Shown piece by piece: positions 1 to 9,479 of a stretch of DNA of 64,000 nucleotides. The DNA is from an uncultured Bacillota bacterium. Its GTDB lineage: Bacteria > Bacillota > Clostridia > Oscillospirales > Oscillospiraceae. The notes below the pieces were generated by a model that was not told where the DNA came from, searched no databases, and saw only the letters and a list, made by a program, of their open reading frames with translations. The translations under genes and the position numbers were made by a program. The first letter of the stretch is position 1. The number at the start of each line of letters is the position of its first letter. The DNA lies in contig CANSSJ010000002.1 in the NCBI GenBank assembly GCA_947649625.1, forward strand, positions 1 through 64,000, read 5' to 3'.

Positions 1-2
1 CT

Positions 3-200
3 TTCACCATCCAGACCTCCAACGATGACCAGGCCAGCAGCGTGGGCCGGAGCACTAAGATTTACAATGAGTGCGTGCTGGACGGTGATGTGCTGCTGTC
101 CATGTTCAACGCTGAGGGTGACTTTATTGAGCAGTCCATTGAGGGATTCTGTGATAGCTTTAGCCGCCCGGAGAAATACACCAACCCGTCCTATATGTAA
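3..200 (+). CDS. Phage tail tube protein (XkdM-like), 3' part only
   Basis: Open frame from the window edge: FTIQTSNDDQASSVGRSTKIYNECVLDGDVLLSMFNAEGDFIEQSIEGFCDSFSRPEKYTNPSYM*; positioned before the tail-assembly chaperone. Confidence 0.75.
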   Translation, partial: FTIQTSNDDQASSVGRSTKIYNECVLDGDVLLSMFNAEGDFIEQSIEGFCDSFSRPEKYTNPSYM

Positions 201-235
201 GGATGGCCCATAACCAATAAGGAGGAAACTGATCT

Positions 236-664
236 ATGAGCAAGAATTTGTCCGCTTTTATGCGCTCCAACGTGGAGCAGGTCCCCAATGCCAAGTTTGC
301 CGCCTCCCCCCGTTTCAAGGGGGAGGACGGCGAGCCCCTGGAGTGGGAGATCTGCTGTATCTCCGCCGACGAGTACGCCCGTATCCGCTCCGGCTGCATC
401 CGCCAGGTGCCGGTGCCTGGCAAGAAGAACCAGTTCACCCAGAAGCTGGACACCTATGAGTTCCAGTCCAAGGTGTGCGCCCGCTGTACCGTGTTCCCGG
501 ACCTCAATGATGCCTCCCTCCAGGATGACTGGGGCGTGGCCAAGCCGGAGGACCTGGTGGGCGCAATGCTCATCGGCGGGGAGTTCGACGACTATGTGAC
601 GGAGGTTTTCCAGGTCAACGGCTTCAAGACCGAGAACGAGCTGGTGGATGAGGCAAAAAACTAA
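236..664 (+). CDS. Phage tail assembly chaperone (XkdN-like), short zero-frame product
   Basis: 142 aa ORF between the tail tube and tape measure genes; RBS aaggagg upstream. Confidence 0.8.
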   Translation: MSKNLSAFMRSNVEQVPNAKFAASPRFKGEDGEPLEWEICCISADEYARIRSGCIRQVPVPGKKNQFTQKLDTYEFQSKVCARCTVFPDLNDASLQDDWGVAKPEDLVGAMLIGGEFDDYVTEVFQVNGFKTENELVDEAKN

Positions 665-858
665 TTGAGGACGGTGACCCGGAGGCCAATTTTGCCCACT
701 TCTGTCTGCAAAAATTTGGCTGGGAACCGTCCAAATTTCTTGACTTGTCTATCAAAGAGCGGGCTTTTGTTATGGCCTCTATCAAGGTCCGTTGCGAGGA
801 TGAAAAGAAAAAAGAGGCTGAATTGAAAGCAAAGGCGGCCAAGAAACGCCGCCGATAA
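236..858 (+). CDS. Predicted -1 frameshift extension of the tail assembly chaperone (gpG/gpGT-type); joined 236..661 and 661..858
   Basis: Slippery heptamer A_AAA_AAC (655-661) in the zero frame, directly followed by the TAA stop. The -1 frame stays open for 66 codons (LIEDGDPEANFAHFCLQKFGWEPSKFLDLSIKERAFVMASIKVRCEDEKKKEAELKAKAAKKRRR*). Confidence 0.8.
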
Positions 859-914
859 CACCGGAGCCCCTGTCCATACCGGGCAGGGGCTCTTTTCTCA
901 AAGGTGGTGAACCT

Positions 915-3275
915 ATGGCAACTATCAAATCCCAAATGGTCCTCAATGATGACATGAGCATGGTGCTGAAAAAAATCACGTCTGCTCTGGACACCACGCT
1001 ATCCTCTTTTGAGATGGTCCAGCGTGCCTCCGGCAGCGCCGTGGACGTGGCCAACATTGAGGCCGCCAGAGCCCAGCTTGCGGATGCCAGCCGGGCGGTG
1101 GATGATATGGCCGACAACTGCCGCCGGGCCGCTCAAGAGGAGGAACGGCTAAACGACAGCATCAACCGTGGAGCCTCCGCCATGGACGGCATGGTTACAA
1201 AGGTGGTGTCCCTGGTGGGGGCTTATATGAGCCTGTCCGCCATCAAGAACTTTGCCACCACGTCCATGGACGCCGCCAACACCCAAATCAATGCTCAGGT
1301 ACAGCTCCGCACGGTGCTGGAGAACATGGGCGCTATGGACAGCTATGAGGCCCTTGCCGATGAGGTGAGCGGCAATGAGCTGGAGAACACCTTGACCCTC
1401 AACACCGCTGAGGCGATGGACAATTATGACGCTTTTGCCGCCGGTGTTACCGGCAACACTTTGGAGGTGGGGCTGGTAGTCCAAGCGGACAACAGCCAGG
1501 CGATGTCCGCCTATGACGCCATTGTGGCAAAGGCATCCGAAATCCAAGGCGCTGGCATTTATGGTGATGAGGCCATGATCGCCGGTGCGGCGGAATTTGC
1601 CACCTACTTTAAGGACGCCAATGCCATTCTGTCCATGATGGACACCCTGACCGACTACGCCATGGGTATGAGCGGAGGCGGAGCTTTGGACACCACCGCC
1701 ATGGTGGACTATGCCACCGGCCTGGGAAAGATCATGTCCGGCTCCTATGATGCCATGACCAAAAAGGGCTTTGAGTTTACGGACACGCAAAAGGCCATCA
1801 TTGAGGGCACCGCAACAGAGGCCCAAATCGTGTCAGAGCTGGGCGCTGAATACCTCAATATGAGCTCCGATATGCAAGCCGCCGCCACCATCAATAACGT
1901 CATTGCGGAGGGCTGGGGCGGCCTGTATGAGACGATGAGCAACACCCCGGAGGGCAAGCTCATCCAGCTCAACAACACCCTGGGGGACATCCAGGAGAAT
2001 GTAGGGGCCGGTATCTACCCGGCGGTGGTCAATTTGGTGGATATGGTCCAAAGCAACACGCCGCAAATTGAGAGCCTGGCCATGGGCGTGGCCACAATGC
2101 TGGGCTTTATCATCACTGTGCTTACCGGCATAGCGAATGGAGCGCTGACCGTTGCCGGGGTGATAACGGATAATTGGAGCTGGATTAGCCCCATTATTTA
2201 CGGCATCCTCACCGCCCTTGCCCTCTACGTGGGCTATTTGGGAGTGATGAAAGCCGCCGAACTTTTGAGCACCGGGGCCAAAATTGCCATGGCCGTGGCA
2301 TCTTATGCGCACGCCGCCGCAACAGGCACGGAGGCAAGCGCCACAGCGATGGCCACAGCGGCCCAGTACGGGCTTAACACGGCCCTGCTGGCATCTCCTA
2401 TTACCTGGATTGTCATTGCCGTTATCGCCCTTGTAGCGGGCCTTGTGGCCCTGTGTAACTGGATAGCCAAGACCACCGGCGTGGCTCAGACGGGCTTCGG
2501 AGTTATCACGGGCGGCCTCAATGTGGTCATGCAGTTTTTTGTCAATTTGGGCCTCACTGTGACCAATATCGCCCTGGGTATGTGGAACGCTCTGGGGGCT
2601 GTGTGCTCCAATATCGGCACCGCTTTCCATAACGTGATCGCCAATGTGCAAAGCTGGTTTTACGGGCTCCTCTCCACCGCCTTGACAGTGGTGGCCGGTA
2701 TCTGCGAGGCGCTGAATAAGCTGCCCTTTGTAGAGTTTGACTTTTCCGGCATTACAAGCAAAGCGGATGAATACGCCTCCAAGGCCGCTGAGGCCGCCGC
2801 AAGCAAAGAGGACTATACCAGCATAGCGGACGCCTTTAGTGAGGGCTTTGGCACCTTTGACACTTTCTCTGATGCTTTCAAAGCCGGGGCCGCATGGGGT
2901 GACAGCGTGGCGGACCAGGTGGGCGGTATGTTTGACGACCTTGGCTACGCACCCGGCTCTATTGATGACTACACCAACGCCGCAATGGGCGGCAGCTTTG
3001 CCATGGATGACTTGGGCAGCGACGTGGGAGACATTGCGGAAAATACCGGCAGTATGGCCAAGTCTGTGGACATGACCGGCGAGGAGCTGAAATACCTGCG
3101 GGATATTGCGGAGCGGGACGCCATCAATCGCTTTACAACGGCAGAGGTAAAAATTGACATGACCGGCATGACCAATAAAATTGACGGCGGCGCTGATCTG
3201 GACGGTGTTATCCGTGAGCTCACTGATGGCTTTACTGAGGCGCTGCTGACCGCTGCGGAGGGGGTACACTCATGA
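915..3275 (+). CDS. Phage tail tape measure protein
   Basis: 786 aa, Ala/Gly-rich with central hydrophobic segments, located after the chaperone. Confidence 0.85.
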   Translation: MATIKSQMVLNDDMSMVLKKITSALDTTLSSFEMVQRASGSAVDVANIEAARAQLADASRAVDDMADNCRRAAQEEERLNDSINRGASAMDGMVTKVVSLVGAYMSLSAIKNFATTSMDAANTQINAQVQLRTVLENMGAMDSYEALADEVSGNELENTLTLNTAEAMDNYDAFAAGVTGNTLEVGLVVQADNSQAMSAYDAIVAKASEIQGAGIYGDEAMIAGAAEFATYFKDANAILSMMDTLTDYAMGMSGGGALDTTAMVDYATGLGKIMSGSYDAMTKKGFEFTDTQKAIIEGTATEAQIVSELGAEYLNMSSDMQAAATINNVIAEGWGGLYETMSNTPEGKLIQLNNTLGDIQENVGAGIYPAVVNLVDMVQSNTPQIESLAMGVATMLGFIITVLTGIANGALTVAGVITDNWSWISPIIYGILTALALYVGYLGVMKAAELLSTGAKIAMAVASYAHAAATGTEASATAMATAAQYGLNTALLASPITWIVIAVIALVAGLVALCNWIAKTTGVAQTGFGVITGGLNVVMQFFVNLGLTVTNIALGMWNALGAVCSNIGTAFHNVIANVQSWFYGLLSTALTVVAGICEALNKLPFVEFDFSGITSKADEYASKAAEAAASKEDYTSIADAFSEGFGTFDTFSDAFKAGAAWGDSVADQVGGMFDDLGYAPGSIDDYTNAAMGGSFAMDDLGSDVGDIAENTGSMAKSVDMTGEELKYLRDIAERDAINRFTTAEVKIDMTGMTNKIDGGADLDGVIRELTDGFTEALLTAAEGVHS

Positions 3276-3919
3276 GCTACACCTGCTATCTGGGCGGCAT
3301 GGAGGTCCCCACTCCGGCCAAACTCACCGTAAAGATAAAGGGGAAAAACAAGACCCTTATACTGCTCAATGAGGGAGAGGTCAATTTTTTGCGTACACCA
3401 GGGCTCACGGAGATCACCGTGCCCCTGGTGCTCCCCATGCTGGGTGGTGAGCGCTCCCCGTCCTCTTACCTGGATATGCTGGAGGGGCTTAAAACCGGCA
3501 AGGGGACAACCCAGTTTATTTTGGTGCGCTCCTCCCCGGACGGCAAAAAGCTCTTTGATACCAATATCACGGTAAGCGTGGAGGACTACAACGTGGTGGA
3601 GGACGTAAAGGCCAACGGCCTGGACGTGGCTGTGGATGTCAACCTCAAGCAATGGAGGCCTTACGGGACCAAGACCGCTGTTGTGGAACAGCCCGCTGCA
3701 CCCAGTCAGCCCGCCACCGTTACCGTGGAACAGGAGCGGGAGGCCAGTACGGCCCCCGCTGCCAAAACCTACACAGTGAAAAAAGGTGACAGCCTTTGGG
3801 CCATCGCCGCCAAGTATTATGGCAAGGGCTCCGACTATTCCAAAATCGCCGGAGCTAACACGGATAAAATAAGCAATCCAAATTTAATCTATCCGGGGCA
3901 GGTGCTCACTCTGCCATGA
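3272..3919 (+). CDS. LysM-domain phage tail/baseplate protein (XkdP-like)
   Basis: C-terminal LysM YTVKKGDSLWAIAAKYYGKGSDYSKIAGANTDKISNPNLIYPGQVLTLP. Confidence 0.85.
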   Translation: MSYTCYLGGMEVPTPAKLTVKIKGKNKTLILLNEGEVNFLRTPGLTEITVPLVLPMLGGERSPSSYLDMLEGLKTGKGTTQFILVRSSPDGKKLFDTNITVSVEDYNVVEDVKANGLDVAVDVNLKQWRPYGTKTAVVEQPAAPSQPATVTVEQEREASTAPAAKTYTVKKGDSLWAIAAKYYGKGSDYSKIAGANTDKISNPNLIYPGQVLTLP

Positions 3920-4881
3920 CCTTTGAGCTGCTTATCCAACACAAGGGGACAATTATGCTGCCCCCTACGGTTGAGGGCGTGACCATTGAATGGGAGCGCA
4001 AAGGCCAGCCGGGGAAATTGGTGGCTGATATAGTCAAGACCCCAGGCCTGAGCTTTCAAGAGGGGGACCCCTGCCGCTTTTCCGTGGACGGCACCCCCGT
4101 CTTTTATGGCTTTGTGTTTGATAAGGCCCGCAAGGGCAGCACTCCAAACGTCATCACCATTACGGTGTATGACCAGCTTTATTATTTGAAAAATAAGGAC
4201 ACCTATGTGTACGCCAACAAAACCGCCACCGCTGTTATAAAAATGATTGCGGATGACTTTCAGCTCAAAACCGGGAGCATGGAGGACACCGGGCACGTCA
4301 TTGAGAGCCGGGTGGAGGACAACAAGACCATGTGGGACATCATCCAGACGGCCTTGGACGAAACGCTCAAGGCTACCGGCCAGATGTATGTGCTCTTTGA
4401 CGATGTTGGCAAGCTGACCCTCAAGAGCTTGAGCAGCATGAAACTTGGGATGGTCATAGACGATGAAACCGCCGGGGAGTATGACTATAAAAGCGCTATC
4501 TCCTCACAGACTTATGACAAGATCAAGCTGCTTTATGAAAACAAGGACACCGGCAAGCGTGAAATTTACATTGCCCAAGACAGCAGCAACATCAACCAGT
4601 GGGGAGTGCTCCAATACTTTGAGAAAGTGGACAACGCCACCAACGCAAAAGCAATGGCGGACGCCCTCCTGAACCTCTACAACACCAAGACACGGACACT
4701 CCGGCTCCAAAATGTGTTGGGGGACATCCGGGTCCGTGGCGGCACGCTGCTGGTGGTCACGCTGGGCCTTGGTGACATCAACCTCTCCAACTACCTTATG
4801 GTGGAACAGGTCAAACACACTTTCAATAATGAGCAGCACTTAATGGAAATGAAAATGCGGGGTGGTACGTTTGTCACTTGA
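3916..4881 (+). CDS. XkdQ-like phage baseplate hub protein
   Basis: 321 aa in conserved Xkd order; sequence resembles gpD/XkdQ-type proteins. Confidence 0.75.
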   Translation: MTFELLIQHKGTIMLPPTVEGVTIEWERKGQPGKLVADIVKTPGLSFQEGDPCRFSVDGTPVFYGFVFDKARKGSTPNVITITVYDQLYYLKNKDTYVYANKTATAVIKMIADDFQLKTGSMEDTGHVIESRVEDNKTMWDIIQTALDETLKATGQMYVLFDDVGKLTLKSLSSMKLGMVIDDETAGEYDYKSAISSQTYDKIKLLYENKDTGKREIYIAQDSSNINQWGVLQYFEKVDNATNAKAMADALLNLYNTKTRTLRLQNVLGDIRVRGGTLLVVTLGLGDINLSNYLMVEQVKHTFNNEQHLMEMKMRGGTFVT

Positions 4882-5293
4882 CATCAATGAGCTGGTGCGT
4901 GCGGTAAAACAAGCCGCCGTGGAGGCTGTGCGGGCTGACAGCCCAATGATGATGTGCCACGGCACGGTCACCAGCGTGGGGCCGCTCAAAATCATGGTAG
5001 ACCAAAAGAAAACCCTGGAGGAGCCCCAGCTCATCCTTACGGATAACGTGCGGGACTTCAATGTGGTGCTGTCCACCATTGAGGGGGAGGGTAAAAGCCA
5101 GGGCCCTCATTACACAGAGAATGAGAGCGGCGGCTCCGGGGATGCCGCCTTTGCCTCCCACCGGCATAAATACCAGGGCCGAAAAAAGTGGCGGGTCCAC
5201 AACGCTCTTAAAACAGGGGAAAAAGTCATCCTGCTCCGCTGTGATGGGGGGCAAAAGTACATTGTTCTGGACAGATGGGAGGCAAGAGAGTAA
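4862..5293 (+). CDS. DUF2577 (XkdR-like) phage protein
   Basis: Xkd gene order; GTG start. Confidence 0.7.
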   Translation: MVRLSLDINELVRAVKQAAVEAVRADSPMMMCHGTVTSVGPLKIMVDQKKTLEEPQLILTDNVRDFNVVLSTIEGEGKSQGPHYTENESGGSGDAAFASHRHKYQGRKKWRVHNALKTGEKVILLRCDGGQKYIVLDRWEARE

Positions 5294-5703
5294 TGGGCGT
5301 TTTACCTACAACCGGGGATGACCTGGACCTCATTGCTTTCCAGTTTAATGTCCAGCCGGGCTTGACTCACAAGCTGGACATTGACCGGGACCGGGTGAGA
5401 GGTATGACAGACGGGCGGGATGCCGTTCTCCAAGCTGTGTATCTCATTTTGAACGTGGAGCGCTACGCTTACCCTATCTACTCCCGCAATTACGGCTCTG
5501 AGCTGTCTGATCTGATAGGCAAGCCAAAGAACTACGCCATGAGCGAAATAAAGCGGCGCATTACGGAGGCTTTGATGCAGGATGACCGTATTACAAGCCT
5601 GAGTGACTGGGACTTTGAGCCGGGCCGGAAAAGCGTGCGGGCCAGCTTTGTGGTCCATACCATCTATGGGGACGTTGAGGCCACAAAGGAGGTTGATGTG
5701 TAA
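5293..5703 (+). CDS. DUF2634 (XkdS-like) baseplate protein
   Basis: MGVLPTTGDDLDLIAFQFNVQPGLTHKLD...; Xkd order. Confidence 0.75.
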   Translation: MGVLPTTGDDLDLIAFQFNVQPGLTHKLDIDRDRVRGMTDGRDAVLQAVYLILNVERYAYPIYSRNYGSELSDLIGKPKNYAMSEIKRRITEALMQDDRITSLSDWDFEPGRKSVRASFVVHTIYGDVEATKEVDV

Positions 5704-6910
5704 TGTATGAAGATCGCACCTATGAGGCGCTGGTCAAGCGGGCCCTGGCCAGAGTGCCCCCGTCCTTGGACAAGCGGGAGGGCTCCATGGTATTCAACGG
5801 CGTGGCCCCGTCCATGGCAGAACTGGCCCAGCTCTATATTGAGGCGGACTTTATCTTTAAGGCCACCTATCTGCTCACCGCCCCCCGTGAATATCTCATA
5901 AAGCGGGCCTCTGACCGTAACATGGCCCCCTATCCGGCCAGCGCTGCCGTGTTCCGGGCAGAGTTTAACATTGAGGTCCCCGCCGGGACACGTTTCTCCT
6001 GCGAGGACCTTAATTTTGTGGTCACCGCCCGGATGGAGCCAGAGGATGACACGCCAACCGGGCTGAGTCACCGGGTCACCTGTGAAACGGCGGGCAACGC
6101 TGCCAACCACTACACCGGCCAGCTCATTCCCGTGGAATATGTGGACGGGCTGACCCATGCAGAGCTGGTGGAGCTGCTTATCCCCGGAGATGACGAGGAG
6201 GAAACGGAGGTTTTCCGTCAAAGGGTGCTGGACAGCTTTCAAAGCCAGGCATTTGGTGGAAACCAAGCGGACTACAAGGAAAAGGTGCTTGCCATCCCCG
6301 GCGTGAGCGCCGTTAAGGTCCACCCCGTTTGGAATGAGGACTTGAGGCCCACATCTCTCATCCCCAATGAGGAGGTGGCGGCATGGTATAAAGCCGTTGC
6401 GGCCACTTTGGAGCCCGCTGTGGCGGCCTGGCTGGGTGCCGTGTATCTGGGCTGCTGACCGTGGGCGGGACCGTCAAGCTGGTCCTTATGGCCTCCGACA
6501 ACACCGCCCCCACGGACACGCTGATTGATGACGTACAAACGGCGGTAGACCCCACGGAGAACGCCGGAGAGGGTCTGGGGCTGGCCCCCATTGGCCACGT
6601 GGTCCACGTGACCGGCGTGACCCCGGAGCCCGTTGACATCACGCTCCATTTAACCTATGCCCCCGGCTGGAGCTGGGAGGCTGTTCGGAGCTATGTGGAG
6701 GCCGTCCTGGATGCCTACTTTGCGGAACTGGCCCAGGCCTGGGCCTCCTCTGATTTTCTCACCGTCCGCATCTCTCAAATTGAAAGCCGCATCCTGTCCG
6801 GGTGTTCTGCCATGGTCGCTGACATAGGCGGCACGGAGATCAACGGGGAGGAGAGTAACCTGACGCTGGACCCGGACAGCATCCCGGTGAGGGGGGACGT
6901 GAGTGGATAG
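5703..6910 (+). pseudogene. Baseplate J/XkdT-like protein split into two frames (5703..6458 and about 6461..6910)
   Basis: The first ORF ends AVAAWLGAVYLGC*; the next ORF, in another frame, resumes with TVGGTVKLVLMASDNTAPTDTLIDDVQTAVDPTENAGEGLGLAPIGHVV, which fits the downstream half of XkdT-like proteins. Confidence 0.65.
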
Positions 6911-7709
6911 AAAGCTCATCAACTACCTGCCCCCGGTGCTCCGGGAAGTGCTGGAGCTCAAAGCCGTCAATGAGGCCAATGAGCCGGAAATCTCCCTTGC
7001 GTGGGACGCTCTGGCCCTTGTCATGGCCAATCAGTTTTTGGAGGAGGCAGATGAGCGGGGCGTGTCTGTGTGGGAGAAAGAGCTGAAAATCTTTCCAAAA
7101 GATACGGACACCATGGAGCTCCGCAAGGCCCGCATAAAGGCCATGTGGAATTTAGAAATTCCCTATACAGTCCCTTGGCTCAAAAACTGGCTTACAAGTA
7201 TCTGCGGCCCCACTGGGCATGAGGAAACCATCCGGGACTATACCATTGCCATTGAGCTTGACTACACCAAGCTGCCGGACGCTGACAGCCTGGCGGCGGA
7301 AATCCTCAAAATGCTGCTGGCGGTACGGCCCTCCAATATGCGGGTGCTCATGGCCGCTTTTTTGCAGTCCTATGGCACCGTTTCCTTTGGGGTTACCACG
7401 GAGGTGGCCCGTGACGTGGCGGTCTACCCGTGGATTGTGAGCAAGCTGGAGAGCACCGGCGGCGTGGCCATCGGAGCCTTTGCGGAAAGCGCCCACCAGG
7501 TAGACATTTACCCCAGTCTGGTGAGCAAGCTGGAAAGCACCGGCACCGTGCGCTGCTGCGCAACTTTGGAAAGCGTCAACCGTGTGGACGTGTGGCCTTG
7601 TCTGGTCCGCAACATGGAAAGCCAAGGCTCCGCCGCTATGGTGGGCGCTCTGGAATACCACAACACCGTTGAAATTTACCCAACAGAACAGGAGGAGCAA
7701 AATGCCTAA
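6903..7709 (+). CDS. DUF2313/YmfQ (XkdU-like) tail protein with a C-terminal tandem-repeat tail
   Basis: Follows baseplate J. Last third has about 28-aa repeats (YPWIVSKLESTG.., YPSLVSKLESTG.., WPCLVRNMESQG..). Confidence 0.7.
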   Translation: MDRKLINYLPPVLREVLELKAVNEANEPEISLAWDALALVMANQFLEEADERGVSVWEKELKIFPKDTDTMELRKARIKAMWNLEIPYTVPWLKNWLTSICGPTGHEETIRDYTIAIELDYTKLPDADSLAAEILKMLLAVRPSNMRVLMAAFLQSYGTVSFGVTTEVARDVAVYPWIVSKLESTGGVAIGAFAESAHQVDIYPSLVSKLESTGTVRCCATLESVNRVDVWPCLVRNMESQGSAAMVGALEYHNTVEIYPTEQEEQNA

Positions 7710-8529
7710 CACAGAAAATCAGATTGCCGAGGAGGTCCGCTCCTACGGCACCAAGATCACCACCCAGGGGGCTGCGCTGCTTGCGGACTGTCTCCTCAAG
7801 GGTGAAATGCTGCAAATCACGGAGGCCGCCGCCGGTGACGGCGGAGGGGCCTATTATGAGCCCACCGTGGACCAGCAGGAGCTCAAAAATGAGAAGTGGC
7901 GGGGGCTGATTGCGTCCGCTCAACTGAGCCCCACCACCCCCAACATGATTGATGTCAAAATCGTCATTGAGGATATGGTGGGCGGCTTTACCATCCGTGA
8001 AATGGCCCTCTATGCTGACGACGGTACGGAGGAGGGCCTGATGCTGGCCGTATGTAACACCCCGGACACGGAAAAGGTGGCAATCTCCCAGGGCGTGTCT
8101 GGCAAGCTGACTATGATGATGCACATTGTAGTGGCAGACGCCTCCATCCTGGAGTTTACCATCAACCCCTCCCTGGACACGGTGAGCCGTCAGGAGATGG
8201 AGGCCGCCCTGCTGGACCACGACACCAGCGACACCAGCCACGCCGACATCCGGCAGCTTGCCCTCAACTCCGCCCAGATGGACCAGGTATTTACCAAGGA
8301 GGAAACCACTGAGGCCCTGGAGGACGCTATTGCCGCCCACAACAGTGACGGCACCGCCCATGCCTCTCTGCACGTCATGGTCACCGGCATTGACAGCCGC
8401 CTCAAAACCTTGGAGCTGAAATACGGCACCAACGTGACTGGCAACTCCTTTGAGGTCACGTTTACCAACCTCACCGGGCTGGTGGTGACCGGCGTGTGGA
8501 ATGAGACTTATGCAAGGGTGGAGTTTTAA
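7702..8529 (+). CDS. Phage tail fibre/collar-type protein
   Basis: ATG at 7702 with RBS aggagg. IAEEVRSYGTKITTQGAALLADCLLKGEMLQITEAAAGDGGG... and VGGFTIREMALYADDG resemble phage tail-fibre N-terminal domains. Confidence 0.75.
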   Translation: MPNTENQIAEEVRSYGTKITTQGAALLADCLLKGEMLQITEAAAGDGGGAYYEPTVDQQELKNEKWRGLIASAQLSPTTPNMIDVKIVIEDMVGGFTIREMALYADDGTEEGLMLAVCNTPDTEKVAISQGVSGKLTMMMHIVVADASILEFTINPSLDTVSRQEMEAALLDHDTSDTSHADIRQLALNSAQMDQVFTKEETTEALEDAIAAHNSDGTAHASLHVMVTGIDSRLKTLELKYGTNVTGNSFEVTFTNLTGLVVTGVWNETYARVEF

Positions 8530-9077
8530 TGCCCAATTATGACATCATACCCATGGCCGCTGATCTGCTGGACTATACCATCCAGCGGGTCAAGGCCGTG
8601 GAACCGGAATATAAGCCGGTGAGCGCCTACGTCATGGAGGAGGGCCAGCTTGTCCAGCGCACGCTCTACAAGAAAGTGCGGGATGACGGCAAGCCTCATT
8701 TCCCGAAAAGCCAAACTTTTCACCTGTGCTCCCGTCTGGAGCAGGGTGCCGCTGACATCCTGGAGCGGTGCATTTCCGCCAATGACCGTTACTTTGAAAC
8801 GGAGTATGAGGAACGCTTGAAAGACCTGGACGTGGTGGTCATGCTCTGTGAGACAATGCTCACCTATATCAATCTGAGCTACAAGAAAAAGTATATTTCA
8901 GATGACCAATGCCACTACTGGACGGAGCTTGTGCGCCCGGTAAAGCAAAAGGCTTTTAACTGGCGGAGAAATGACAGCAACAGAGCGGCAGCTCTGCGGG
9001 AGGCCAAGGCCGCTCAGGAGCTTGCCAAACTGGGGCAAATCGCTCAGCAGATGGCGGAGGCTATGCGCTCCGGCTAA
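8529..9077 (+). CDS. avd: Candidate accessory variability determinant (Avd-like four-helix protein) of the DGR
   Basis: Immediately upstream of TR and RT. Predicted mostly helical and basic (LCSRLEQGAADILERCISANDRYF...ERLKDLDVVVMLCETMLTYINLSYKKKYISDDQCHYWTELVRPVKQKAFNWRR), the layout of Avd proteins. Confidence 0.6.
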   Translation: MPNYDIIPMAADLLDYTIQRVKAVEPEYKPVSAYVMEEGQLVQRTLYKKVRDDGKPHFPKSQTFHLCSRLEQGAADILERCISANDRYFETEYEERLKDLDVVVMLCETMLTYINLSYKKKYISDDQCHYWTELVRPVKQKAFNWRRNDSNRAAALREAKAAQELAKLGQIAQQMAEAMRSG

Positions 9078-9133
9078 AAGGATATACCGGCCAAAGGCCG
9101 TTATATTTGGGTGTGACCTATTTTTTATCCCTG

Positions 9134-9235
9134 CGCTCCCCGAACACGAACAACACCGACAACGCCTGGAACTTGAACTCCAACGGCAACCTCAACAACA
9201 ACAACTGCTCCAACACCAACGGCTCCCGCCCCGCT
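9134..9235 (+). repeat. DGR template repeat (TR)
   Basis: 102 bp with 32 A, 14 AAC codons in the VR reading frame. Aligns gap-free to 10968-11069 with 19 mismatches, all at TR adenines. Confidence 0.96.
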
Positions 9236-9479
9236 CTGATGGTAAGGCCCGACCGAGTAGGCCCAAAGCCGAAAACAGCGCCGTCCATCACATCAAAGGA
9301 GGTCACACCCAGCCCCGGACCACACCGGGGCAAACACATTGCGTTGATGCCACGCACCGCCCGGATGGGAGGTGTGGGGCTGCTGGTCCTGTCAGCCCGG
9401 CACCTAAACAGCGCATGAGGAAAGGACAGCCCGCCGCAAGAACGACAGGGGGCCGCCCGCACGAATAGGTGGGAAACCC
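9236..9479 (+). ncRNA. Candidate DGR spacer RNA between TR and RT (cDNA priming/structural region)
   Basis: 244 nt without a convincing CDS. Contains a perfect 6-bp hairpin CCCCGG-ACCACA-CCGGGG (9313-9330). Position matches the sp region of known DGRs. Confidence 0.5.

Noticed and set aside
1833-3269. 478-aa minus-strand ORF opposite the tape measure gene
   Set aside because: Shadow ORF; the late-gene operon is on the plus strand.
9107-9418. ORF of 103 aa (MGVTYFLSLRSPNTNNTDNAWNLNSNG...)
   Set aside because: This is the translated DGR template repeat and spacer. It resembles the target protein only because TR is a copy of VR; not a real CDS.
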